Positions 1 through 6,602 of a DNA stretch of 64,000 nucleotides are shown here, in pieces. The position numbers and the translations under genes were made by a program. Numbering within the stretch: position 1 is the first letter of the stretch; every line of letters starts with the position of its first letter. The notes beneath the pieces were generated by a model. The model saw nothing but the letters and a program-made list of their open reading frames with translations, was not told the origin of the DNA and did not search any database. This DNA comes from Streptomyces sp. ICC1 (GTDB lineage Bacteria > Actinomycetota > Actinomycetes > Streptomycetales > Streptomycetaceae): contig NZ_CP030287.1 in assembly GCF_003287935.1 (NCBI RefSeq), forward strand, positions 4,492,267-4,556,266, written 5' to 3'.

Positions 1-103
1 GCAGGACGGCGATGGGCAGCTGAAGGCTGCGGCCGACCTTCTGCAGACCCTGGATCAGGCCGGAGCCCCGCTTCTTGGCGGGAGCGGCGGTGGCCGTACT
101 CAT
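1..103 (-). CDS. nagE2: PTS N-acetylglucosamine transporter EIIC, N-terminal part only (nagE2-like)
   Basis: Only the first 34 codons are in the window. They encode a short Ala/Lys-rich start followed by QKVGRSLQLPIAVL, nearly identical to the start of the complete EIIC gene at 460-1761, so this is a second glucose/GlcNAc-family PTS permease. The ATG has a good ribosome binding site (GGAGG, 111-115). The promoter region upstream carries two DasR-type operators. By analogy with S. coelicolor this position would be nagE2, the main GlcNAc permease, but the symbol rests on synteny because the rest of the protein is outside the window. Confidence 0.75.
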   Translation of the reverse strand, partial: MSTATAAPAKKRGSGLIQGLQKVGRSLQLPIAVL

Positions 104-198
104 CAACTTCCTCCAGTGGACAAGGCGCTGCCTGGGGACATGGAAAAGGGGGCGGCGGCGTCTCAGGAAAGGGGAGGACCTCGGGGCCGAAAGGCCCA

Positions 199-214
199 CG
201 TGGTCTAAACCACT
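199..214. promoter_or_regulatory. dre site (DasR operator), weaker copy
   Basis: CGTGGTCTAAACCACT matches 13 of 16 positions of the DasR consensus ACTGGTCTAGACCACT. It lies 1 nt from a second, better site, about 95 nt upstream of the EIIC start at 103. DasR is the GntR-family repressor of GlcNAc and chitin use in streptomycetes. Binding is inferred from sequence. Confidence 0.7.
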
Positions 215-215
215 C

Positions 216-231
216 AGTGGTGTAGACCAGT
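216..231. promoter_or_regulatory. dre site (DasR operator)
   Basis: AGTGGTGTAGACCAGT; its reverse complement matches 15 of 16 positions of the DasR consensus. It is in tandem with the site at 199-214, between the terminator of the nagE1-like gene and the start of the partial EIIC gene. This implies DasR repression of that gene. Confidence 0.85.
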
Positions 232-302
232 TTTAGCACGTGAGGTCTGGGTAAGGAACCCACCAATTCCGTGGGGGAGGACACATCGGGGCATACAACG
301 CA

Positions 303-334
303 AAGGCCCTCGGACCTGTGGGTCCGAGGGCCTT
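303..334. terminator. Terminator of the nagE1-like gene
   Basis: Perfect 14-bp stem (303-316 with 321-334) and a TGTG loop, about 125 nt after the stop codon of the EIIC gene at 460. The 104-459 gap holds this hairpin, the two dre sites and nothing else recognisable. Confidence 0.7.
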
Positions 335-459
335 CGACACTCATCTGACTGCCCTGATCAGGGCTTTTGGCACTCCGTACGGGGCGTTCGGCAGGTGCCG
401 GACGGGCCTTTCGGCAGGGCTTCGGCGGCTCTTCGCCGAGGCTTCGGTCCGCCCCCCGC

Positions 460-1761
460 TCAGGCCTTGGTGTTCTCCGCCTGCATCACCGCGATCTCCT
501 CGTCCGACTCACGGCCGGGCGTCTTGATGTCCCACTTGGTGATCGCGAAGCGGAAGACGGCGTAGTAGACGACCGCGAAGCAGAGTCCGATCGGAATGAT
601 CATCCAGGGCTTCGTCGCCAGGCTCCAGTTGATGACGTAGTCGATCAGTCCCGCCGAGAAGCTGAAGCCGTCGTGGACCCCGAGGGCCCACGTCACCGCC
701 ATCGACACGCCCGTCAGCACCGCGTGGACCGCGTACAGCGCCGGCGCCAGGAAGAGGAAGGAGTACTCCAGCGGCTCGGTGATGCCGGTGACGAAGGAGG
801 TCAGGCCGACCGACAGCATCAGGCCGCCGACCTCCTTGCGGCGCGCCGGCTTCGCGCAGTGGGTCATCGCCAGCGCCGCCGCCGGCAGGGCGAACATCAT
901 GATGGGGAAGAAGCCGGAGAGGAACTGCCCGGCGTTCGGGTCTCCCGCCAGGAACATCGGGATGTCGCCGTGCACGGTCTGGCCGTCCGGCTTGGTGTAG
1001 CTGCCGAACTGGAACCACACCGGCACGTTCAGGAACTGGTGCAGGCCGATCACCAGCAGTGCGCGGTTCGCGATGCCGAAGATGCCCGCGCCCACCGACC
1101 CCAGGCCCACCAGCCAGTCCGAGAAGCTCTCCAGCGCGTTGCCGATCGGCGGCCAGATCCACAGGCACAGCACGGCGAAGGCGATCGCGATGAAGGTCAT
1201 GATGATGGGGACCAGGCGGCGGCCGTTGAAGAAGCCGAGCCAGTCGACCAGCTTGACGCGGTGGTAGCGCTGCCAGAACCAGGCGGCCAGCAGGCCCATG
1301 ATGATGCCGCCGAAGACCCCCGGATTCTGGTAGGTGTACGCGACGAAGGCGTCGCCCGCCCCCAGGCAGGCGCCCTTGATGTCCTTGGTGCCCTCCGGGC
1401 AGGACTTGGGGAAGGCGCGCAGCACGCTGCGGTAGACGAGGAAGCCGACTGCCGCCGCGAGTGCGGTCGAGCCGTCCGCCTTCTTGGCCAGTCCGATCGC
1501 GACGCCGATGCAGAAGAGCAGCGGCAGGCCGAGGTCGGCGTCGAGCAGGGCCCCGCCCGCGGACGCCATGACCTTGGCGACGTCCGTCCAGCCCAGGCCG
1601 TCCTTGCCGAACACGTCGTCCTGGCCCAGCCGGTTCAAGATGCCCGCCGCCGGCAGCACGGCGATCGGCAGCTGGAGGCTCCGCCCCATCTTCTGCAGCC
1701 CTTGGAACAAGCCGTTCCACCACTTCGTCTGTGGCACTGCTGCCGCGCTGCTCGCGCTCAT
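460..1761 (-). CDS. nagE1: PTS N-acetylglucosamine/glucose transporter EIIC (nagE1-like)
   Basis: 433-residue integral membrane permease of the glucose/GlcNAc PTS family that moves the sugar while a separate EIIB phosphorylates it. Family signs include QKMGRSLQLPIAVLPAAGIL near the N-terminus, repeated hydrophobic segments, the ITEPLEYSF motif that lines the sugar site, and a long amphipathic C-terminal region. It has no EIIB domain; that partner is nagF, divergently encoded at 2040. The start chosen is the ATG at 1761, preceded by GGGAGG. A longer frame exists upstream but would run through the dre operator at 1813-1828, so it is unlikely to be translated. DasR control is expected. Confidence 0.88.
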   Translation of the reverse strand: MSASSAAAVPQTKWWNGLFQGLQKMGRSLQLPIAVLPAAGILNRLGQDDVFGKDGLGWTDVAKVMASAGGALLDADLGLPLLFCIGVAIGLAKKADGSTALAAAVGFLVYRSVLRAFPKSCPEGTKDIKGACLGAGDAFVAYTYQNPGVFGGIIMGLLAAWFWQRYHRVKLVDWLGFFNGRRLVPIIMTFIAIAFAVLCLWIWPPIGNALESFSDWLVGLGSVGAGIFGIANRALLVIGLHQFLNVPVWFQFGSYTKPDGQTVHGDIPMFLAGDPNAGQFLSGFFPIMMFALPAAALAMTHCAKPARRKEVGGLMLSVGLTSFVTGITEPLEYSFLFLAPALYAVHAVLTGVSMAVTWALGVHDGFSFSAGLIDYVINWSLATKPWMIIPIGLCFAVVYYAVFRFAITKWDIKTPGRESDEEIAVMQAENTKA

Positions 1762-1812
1762 CCGCGTCCTCCCTGACCGGCCCGTTTTTGGCAGTCGCGA
1801 CACTTGCGGCAC

Positions 1813-1828
1813 ACTGGTGTAGACCACT
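1813..1828. promoter_or_regulatory. dre site (DasR operator) between nagE1-like and nagF-like genes
   Basis: ACTGGTGTAGACCACT matches 15 of 16 consensus positions. It lies in the divergent intergenic region, 52 nt upstream of the EIIC start and about 210 nt upstream of the EIIB start, so one operator could control both genes. Confidence 0.85.
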
Positions 1829-2039
1829 TGTGTCGCGGTCGCATTTCACCCGCCCGAGGGCAGGTAGATGCTGATCGTCATCATTCGGCAGATGGCGGGC
1901 ATTTGCTCGTGTAGCTGGGCCAATCGTGAGTTACCGTGACCAAGCGGACCACGCCGGCCGGTCAGTTCGCACCATCCGCCGGCCGACAGGCAACGGCGGC
2001 CGCCGAGACTCGTTCTTCGTAGAACTCAGGGAGAAACAC

Positions 2040-2273
2040 ATGGCCACCAAGGCTGAGAAGATCGTCGCCGGGCTCGGCGGCATCGAGAACATCGAAGAGG
2101 TCGAAGGCTGCATCACCCGCCTGCGCACCGAGGTCATCGACCCCAGCAAGGTCGACGAGGCAGCGCTGAAGGCCGCCGGCGCCCACGGCGTCGTCAAGAT
2201 GGGCACCGCGATCCAGGTCGTCATCGGCACCGACGCCGACCCGATCGCCGCTGACATCGAAGACATGATGTGA
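2040..2273 (+). CDS. nagF: PTS EIIB component (nagF-like)
   Basis: 77-residue single-domain EIIB of the glucose/GlcNAc family. It accepts phosphate from EIIA-Crr on the conserved cysteine and passes it to sugar bound by EIIC. The phospho-cysteine lies in VEGCITRLR, the family signature, at about residue 23, and the short alpha/beta fold is complete. The ATG at 2040 follows AGGGAG. It is divergent from the nagE1-like permease and shares its dre-containing region, and a terminator follows at 2314. Complete for the family. Confidence 0.9.
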   Translation: MATKAEKIVAGLGGIENIEEVEGCITRLRTEVIDPSKVDEAALKAAGAHGVVKMGTAIQVVIGTDADPIAADIEDMM

Positions 2274-2313
2274 GCTGAGCCCACCGGCTCGCCCCCACAC
2301 CCGTACGTACGAC

Positions 2314-2347
2314 AAGACCCCGCCCGGACGCACCCGGACGGGGTCTT
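2314..2347 (+). terminator. Terminator of nagF
   Basis: Stem AAGACCCCG (2314-2322) with CGGGGTCTT (2339-2347), about 40 nt after the nagF stop codon. Confidence 0.7.
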
Positions 2348-2389
2348 CTCGCGCTCGCGACGGGGTGCTTCCCGGCCCCCCGCACCGGC

Positions 2390-2395
2390 TAGGCT
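2390..2395 (+). promoter_or_regulatory. -10 box of a leaderless rph promoter
   Basis: TAGGCT ends 7 nt before the rph ATG, the usual spacing for a transcript that begins at the start codon. No ribosome binding site precedes the ATG. Confidence 0.5.
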
Positions 2396-2402
2396 CGCTC
2401 CC

Positions 2403-3134
<732 letters not shown>

Positions 3135-3211
3135 ACCCTGTCCGGGCCCGAGCGGGGCCCTGTCCGGGCCCGATCGGCAACCGCGGGGCGCGTCGCTGCG
3201 TCTCACGGGGT

Positions 3212-3243
3212 ACGGGTGCACGGCGTCGAAGCCGTGCACCCGT
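3212..3243 (+). terminator. Hairpin after rph
   Basis: 13-bp perfect stem (3212-3224 with 3231-3243). A second hairpin of 10 bp with a 2-nt centre follows at 3266-3287. Together they fill much of the rph to lipoprotein gap. Confidence 0.55.
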
Positions 3244-3321
3244 CCACGTCCGTGTCCACGTCCGTGTCCCGGCACCCGTGCCGGGACGCGTCCACACATC
3301 AGACTCACCCTGGGGGCCGAA

Positions 3322-3708
3322 GTGAAGTCGAAGTACCGCCTTGCCGCCGTCGCCCTGACCGCGGCGCTCGCCATACCCGCGATCACCTCCTGCGACGCCA
3401 TCTCGACGGCGATGGACTGCGCGAACACGGCGGTCGCCATCACGGACGGCGCGAACGACCTCCAGCAGGCGGTCTCGCAGGCCGGCAACAGCCCGCAGGA
3501 GGCCCAGAACGCGCTCAACTCGATCGAGGCGAACCTCAAGAAGGTCGGCGACCAGACGGACAACGCCGACCTGAGCAAGGCCATCTCCTCGATGAACACG
3601 GCCGTCCAGAACGTCCGCACCTCCCTGGAGGGCGGCAACACCGCCCCGGACATCACCCCGGTCGCTGACGCGGCCAAGGAGATCTCGAAGGTCTGCACCC
3701 CGGGCTGA
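3322..3708 (+). CDS. Small secreted lipoprotein, unknown function
   Basis: 128 residues starting at a GTG. A Lys/Arg start and an Ala/Leu-rich core end in ITSC at about residues 21-24, a plausible lipobox, so the protein is probably lipid-anchored outside the membrane. The mature part is mostly predicted helix, rich in Asn, Gln, Ala and Asp, with two further cysteines (DCANT and KVCTPG) that could form a disulfide. I do not recognise a domain. It lies between rph and the pyrophosphatase gene with its own flanking hairpins, so it is probably transcribed alone. Confidence 0.75.
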   Translation: MKSKYRLAAVALTAALAIPAITSCDAISTAMDCANTAVAITDGANDLQQAVSQAGNSPQEAQNALNSIEANLKKVGDQTDNADLSKAISSMNTAVQNVRTSLEGGNTAPDITPVADAAKEISKVCTPG

Positions 3709-3750
3709 CGCCGACCGGGCCGACGCCGACCGGGCCGACGCCGACCGGGG
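3707..3750. repeat. Three tandem copies of a 15-bp unit
   Basis: The unit GACGCCGACCGGGCC occurs at 3707-3721 and 3722-3736, with a 14-nt variant at 3737-3750. The array starts at the lipoprotein stop codon and ends about 50 nt before the next gene. No function is apparent. Confidence 0.85.
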
Positions 3751-3800
3751 AGCCCCGCCGCCCTGGCGGGGGCCCGGACCGGGGGCCGGATAATGGGGCC

Positions 3801-4430
3801 ATGACGACCTCGACGCCGACTCCCGCGCCCAACCTCCTCGTCCTGGCCACCCGCAACGCGGGCAAGGTCTCCGAGCTCCGCTCGATCCTGTCCGACGCCG
3901 GCCTGCCGCACGAGCTGGTCGGCGCGGACGCGTACCCGGAGATCCCGGACGTCAAGGAGACCGGCGTCACCTTCGCCGAGAACGCGCTCCTCAAGGCCCA
4001 CGCCCTGGCCCAGGCCACCGGCCTGCCGGCCGTCGCCGACGACTCGGGCCTCTGCGTGGACGTGCTGAACGGCGCCCCGGGCATCTTCTCGGCCCGCTGG
4101 GCCGGCTCCCACGGCGACGACGCCGCGAACCTGGCGCTCCTCCTGGCCCAGCTCGGCGACATCGACGACGCCCACCGCGGCGCCCACTTCTTCTGCGCGG
4201 CCGCCCTCGCCCTCCCGGACGGCACGGAACGCGTGGTCGAAGGCCGCCTCCTGGGCAGCCTGCGCCACGCCCCGTCGGGTACGGGCGGCTTCGGCTACGA
4301 CCCGATCCTCCAGCCGGCCGGCGACACCCGCACCTGCGCGGAACTCACACCGGCGCAGAAGAACGCCATCTCCCACCGGGGCCAGGCCTTCCGCGCCCTG
4401 GTCCCGGCGATCCGGGAACTGCTGGGCTGA
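3801..4430 (+). CDS. rdgB: Non-canonical purine NTP pyrophosphatase (RdgB/HAM1 family)
   Basis: 209 residues, normal for RdgB/HAM1, which hydrolyses ITP, dITP and XTP to keep deaminated purines out of nucleic acids. Visible motifs: the nucleotide-binding start LATRNAGKVSELRSIL, TGVTFAENALLKA, the catalytic DDSGLCVDVLNGAPGIFSAR and GGFGYDPI. The ATG at 3801 follows a GATAAT/TAATGG -10-like sequence at about 7 nt with no ribosome binding site, so a leaderless mRNA is likely. A 15-bp-stem terminator follows. Confidence 0.93.
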   Translation: MTTSTPTPAPNLLVLATRNAGKVSELRSILSDAGLPHELVGADAYPEIPDVKETGVTFAENALLKAHALAQATGLPAVADDSGLCVDVLNGAPGIFSARWAGSHGDDAANLALLLAQLGDIDDAHRGAHFFCAAALALPDGTERVVEGRLLGSLRHAPSGTGGFGYDPILQPAGDTRTCAELTPAQKNAISHRGQAFRALVPAIRELLG

Positions 4431-4446
4431 GCCCGGCCCCGGACAC

Positions 4447-4481
4447 ACCGAAGGCCCGACTCTGTGAGTCGGGCCTTCGGT
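4447..4481 (+). terminator. Terminator after rdgB
   Basis: Perfect 15-bp stem (4447-4461 with 4467-4481), a 5-nt loop, then TTCAT. It lies 17 nt after the rdgB stop, just before the convergent tRNA gene. Confidence 0.8.
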
Positions 4482-4492
4482 TCATCGGGCTG

Positions 4493-4575
4493 TGCGGCCT
4501 GAGGGATTCGAACCCTCACGGGATTACTCCCATTGCGACCTAAACGCAAGGCGTCTACCGTTCCGCCAAGGCCGC
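4493..4575 (-). tRNA. tRNA-Leu (anticodon TAG)
   Basis: 83-nt class II tRNA. The acceptor stem pairs GCGGCCT (4575-4569) with AGGCCGC (4500-4494). The anticodon stem TTGCG/CGCAA closes the loop TTTAGGT, giving anticodon UAG, which reads CUA and CUG leucine codons. A long variable arm follows, then the T arm with GGTTCGAATCC. The 3' CCA is not encoded. Confidence 0.95.
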
Positions 4576-4765
4576 TCATAACCGGTCAAATTCCAACATC
4601 GGGCTCGACCGGCTGCCGATCAGTGTACGGCGGTCCGGGGTTCGCGGGCGACAGGCTTCCGTGGGTGATTCCGGCGCCAGGCGTCCGTTGCCGCACGGCC
4701 GTTGGGATGCGGCGTTGGGATGCGGCCCCGACGGATCGGGCCCGCTCCGTCGGGGCGGGCCGGGG

Positions 4766-5233
4766 TCAGATGCCCAGGTCCTTGATGATCTTGGCTACGT
4801 GGCCCGTCGCCTTGACGTTGTAGAAGGCGCGCTCGACCTTGCCCTCCTCGTCGACGACCACCGTGGAGCGGATGACCCCGGTGACCGTCTTGCCGTACAG
4901 CTTCTTCTCGCCGAACGCCCCGTAAGCCGTCAGGACCTCCTTCGAGGGATCCCCGACCAGGGTGACCTTCAGGTGCTCCTGCTCGCGGAACTTCGCCAGC
5001 TTCTCCGGCTTGTCGGGGGAGACGCCGATGACGTCGTAGCCCGCCGTGGCCAGTACCGCCAGGTTGTCCGTGAAATCGCACGCCTGCTTCGTGCAGCCCG
5101 GCGTCAGCGCGGCCGGGTAGAAGTACACGATCACTTTGCGGCCCTTGTGGTCGGCGAGCGAGACCTCGTTGCCGTCCGCGTCGGGCAGGGTGAAGGCGGG
5201 GGCGGCGTCGCCCGGCTCAAGTCGCTCGCTCAT
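4766..5233 (-). CDS. bcp: Thioredoxin-dependent thiol peroxidase (Bcp/PrxQ peroxiredoxin)
   Basis: 155-residue Bcp-type peroxiredoxin that reduces hydroperoxides. The peroxidatic cysteine is C47 in LTPGCT and the likely resolving cysteine is C52, the CX4C spacing of the alpha2-type BCP class. VYFYPAALTPGC and IGVSPD are typical. I start at the ATG at 5233 with GGAG about 10 nt upstream. An in-frame TTG at 5251 would add six residues but overlaps that ribosome binding site. It is divergent from the DUF3618 gene. Confidence 0.92.
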   Translation of the reverse strand: MSERLEPGDAAPAFTLPDADGNEVSLADHKGRKVIVYFYPAALTPGCTKQACDFTDNLAVLATAGYDVIGVSPDKPEKLAKFREQEHLKVTLVGDPSKEVLTAYGAFGEKKLYGKTVTGVIRSTVVVDEEGKVERAFYNVKATGHVAKIIKDLGI

Positions 5234-5356
5234 CTTCAACAGTCTCCTCAAGAGGGGATCGGTACGGTCTCGAGACTAAGCTGCTGACAGACTGTTCGTG
5301 GTGGGCGATGCCCCCTACGACGGACCCGACCCGACCACGACGACGGAGGCAGCGCG

Positions 5357-5674
5357 GTGCCGGAAGCCAGGACCCCCGCACAGATCGAGGCGGACATCGT
5401 CCGCCGCCGCGAGCAGCTCGCCGAGACGCTCGACGAGATCGGTGTGCGCATGCACCCCCAGACGATCATCGGGGACGCCAAGGCGAAGGTGATCGGCACC
5501 GTCGACCACACCGTCGGCCGTGCCGTGGCGACGGTGAACCGCCTCGTCACCGACGCCCGCGACGGGCTGCGGCACGAAGACGGCGCCCCGCGCGTCGAGC
5601 GGATCCTGCCGGTGGCCCTGCTCGCGATCGGTGTCGTGGGCCTGCTCGTCGTGTCGGCGCGGCGCAAGCGCTGA
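5357..5674 (+). CDS. DUF3618 family small membrane protein
   Basis: 105 residues from a GTG start with GGAGG upstream. The N-terminal half, RTPAQIEADIVRRREQLAET followed by LDEIGVRMHP, is the DUF3618 signature: a charged helical region. A C-terminal transmembrane helix (about residues 82-98) ends in RRKR, so the charged part is probably cytoplasmic. The function of the family is not known to me. It is divergent from bcp and 46 nt upstream of the groES-like gene. Confidence 0.85.
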   Translation: MPEARTPAQIEADIVRRREQLAETLDEIGVRMHPQTIIGDAKAKVIGTVDHTVGRAVATVNRLVTDARDGLRHEDGAPRVERILPVALLAIGVVGLLVVSARRKR

Positions 5675-5708
5675 TGCGCGTGGGGGGTGCGGGGCGGGCG
5701 CGGGCGGG

Positions 5709-5714
5709 TAGGTT
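5709..5714 (+). promoter_or_regulatory. -10 box of a leaderless promoter for the groES-like gene
   Basis: TAGGTT ends 6 nt before the GTG start at 5721; no ribosome binding site precedes that GTG. Confidence 0.45.
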
Positions 5715-5720
5715 CGGGGC

Positions 5721-6065
5721 GTGAGCGAGAACACCACCACCCACGACAAGCTGCCCATCCGCATGCTCCACGACCGCGTGCTCGTGAAGTCCGACTCGCC
5801 GGAGGGCGAGCGGCGCTCGGGCGGCGGCATCCTGATCCCCGCGACGGCGGCGGTCGGCAAGCGGCTGGCCTGGGCCGTCGTGGTCGCGGTCGGGCAGAAC
5901 GTACGGACGGTCGAGCCGGGGGACCGGGTGCTCTACGACCCCGAGGACCGGGCCGAGGTGGAAGTGCGCGGGGCGACGTACGTGCTGATGCGCGAGCGGG
6001 ACCTGCACGCCGTGGCCGCCGAGCGGCTGGAGGGGTCGGACGACTCCACCGGGCTCTACCTCTAG
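5721..6065 (+). CDS. GroES-like co-chaperonin domain protein (paralogue)
   Basis: 114 residues of the GroES fold: PIRMLHDRVLVKSDSPEGER at the start, a mobile-loop region with SGGGILIPATA, then GDRVLYDPED and a final beta region. Canonical GroES is about 100 residues and sits next to groEL. This copy has no groEL neighbour, and its loop and C-terminus differ, so it is probably one of the extra GroES-like proteins of actinomycetes rather than the housekeeping chaperonin. Its role is unclear. A terminator follows at 6106. Confidence 0.8.
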   Translation: MSENTTTHDKLPIRMLHDRVLVKSDSPEGERRSGGGILIPATAAVGKRLAWAVVVAVGQNVRTVEPGDRVLYDPEDRAEVEVRGATYVLMRERDLHAVAAERLEGSDDSTGLYL

Positions 6066-6105
6066 GTTCGGCGGAGTACGCGGATCCTTGGATTCCAAGA
6101 TCGAG

Positions 6106-6137
6106 AAGGGCCGGTGACCACCGTCACCGGCCCTTTT
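6106..6137 (+). terminator. Terminator after the groES-like gene
   Basis: Perfect 13-bp stem (6106-6118 with 6123-6135), a CACC loop and a TTTT tail. It separates the gene from the riboswitch leader of the SMR gene. Confidence 0.8.
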
Positions 6138-6166
6138 CGTGCGTTTTTGCTACGGTGGTGGGGAAC

Positions 6167-6207
6167 CCCCGACGAGACGCGCCGTACCGGGAACGACAAG
6201 ACGACGC
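6167..6207 (+). ncRNA. Guanidine-III (ykkC-III) riboswitch
   Basis: The 41-nt core contains CGACGAGACGCGCCGTACC followed by GGGAACGACAAGACGACGC. These match the guanidine-III consensus blocks as I remember them: GACGAG, GCGCCGUACC, GACAAGACG and CGC. The gene 35 nt downstream is an SMR exporter of the guanidinium type, the classic target. GCACC at 6206-6210, at the 3' edge of the aptamer, is complementary to GGTGC at 6232-6236 within the ribosome binding site, suggesting control of translation by guanidine. Confidence 0.88.
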
Positions 6208-6241
6208 ACCCCGTTCCGCTCTCGTTCTGGAGGTGCCTGTC

Positions 6242-6562
6242 ATGGCCTGGGTTCTGCTCGTCATCGCCGGTGTGGTCGAAGTCGGCTGGTCGATCGGCAT
6301 GAAGTTCACCGAGGGGTTCACCCGGCTCTGGCCGAGCCTGTTCACGGGCGCCGGCATCGTGACCAGCATGGTGCTGCTGTCGTACGCCGCGAAGACCCTG
6401 CCGATCGGTACGGCGTACGGCGTGTGGGTCGGCATCGGCGCCGCCGGTGCGGCGGTGCTCGGCATGGCGGTGTTGGGGGAGCCCGTCACCGCCGCCCGGA
6501 TCTTCTTCATCGCCCTGCTGCTGGTCGCCGTCGTCGGCCTGAAGATGACCTCCGGCCACTGA
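6242..6562 (+). CDS. SMR-family guanidinium exporter (Gdx/SugE type)
   Basis: 106 residues with four transmembrane helices, the size of an SMR dual-topology subunit. The essential acidic residue is E13 in VVEVGWSIGMKFTEGFTRLW; the GFTRLWPS extension is characteristic of the SugE/Gdx branch, which exports guanidinium, rather than the EmrE drug branch. The ribosome binding site GGAGG (6229-6233) lies in the likely expression platform of the guanidine-III riboswitch, so expression should rise with guanidine. A bidirectional terminator follows. Confidence 0.9.
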   Translation: MAWVLLVIAGVVEVGWSIGMKFTEGFTRLWPSLFTGAGIVTSMVLLSYAAKTLPIGTAYGVWVGIGAAGAAVLGMAVLGEPVTAARIFFIALLLVAVVGLKMTSGH

Positions 6563-6572
6563 GCCCGCGGCA

Positions 6573-6600
6573 CGGGCGGGGGTCCGTGGACCCCCGCCCG
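6573..6600. terminator. Bidirectional terminator between the SMR gene and the PBP gene
   Basis: 13-bp perfect stem (6573-6585 with 6588-6600) between two convergent genes, 2 nt from the PBP stop codon. Confidence 0.75.
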
Positions 6601-6602
6601 CG

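Noticed and set aside
460..1827. Longer start for the nagE1-like permease at 1827
   Set aside because: It would translate through the dre operator; ATG 1761 has an excellent ribosome binding site and family N-terminus.
3266..3287. Second hairpin after rph as a separate regulatory RNA
   Set aside because: Two-nt centre and no conserved motif; probably just extra termination or repeat-derived structure.
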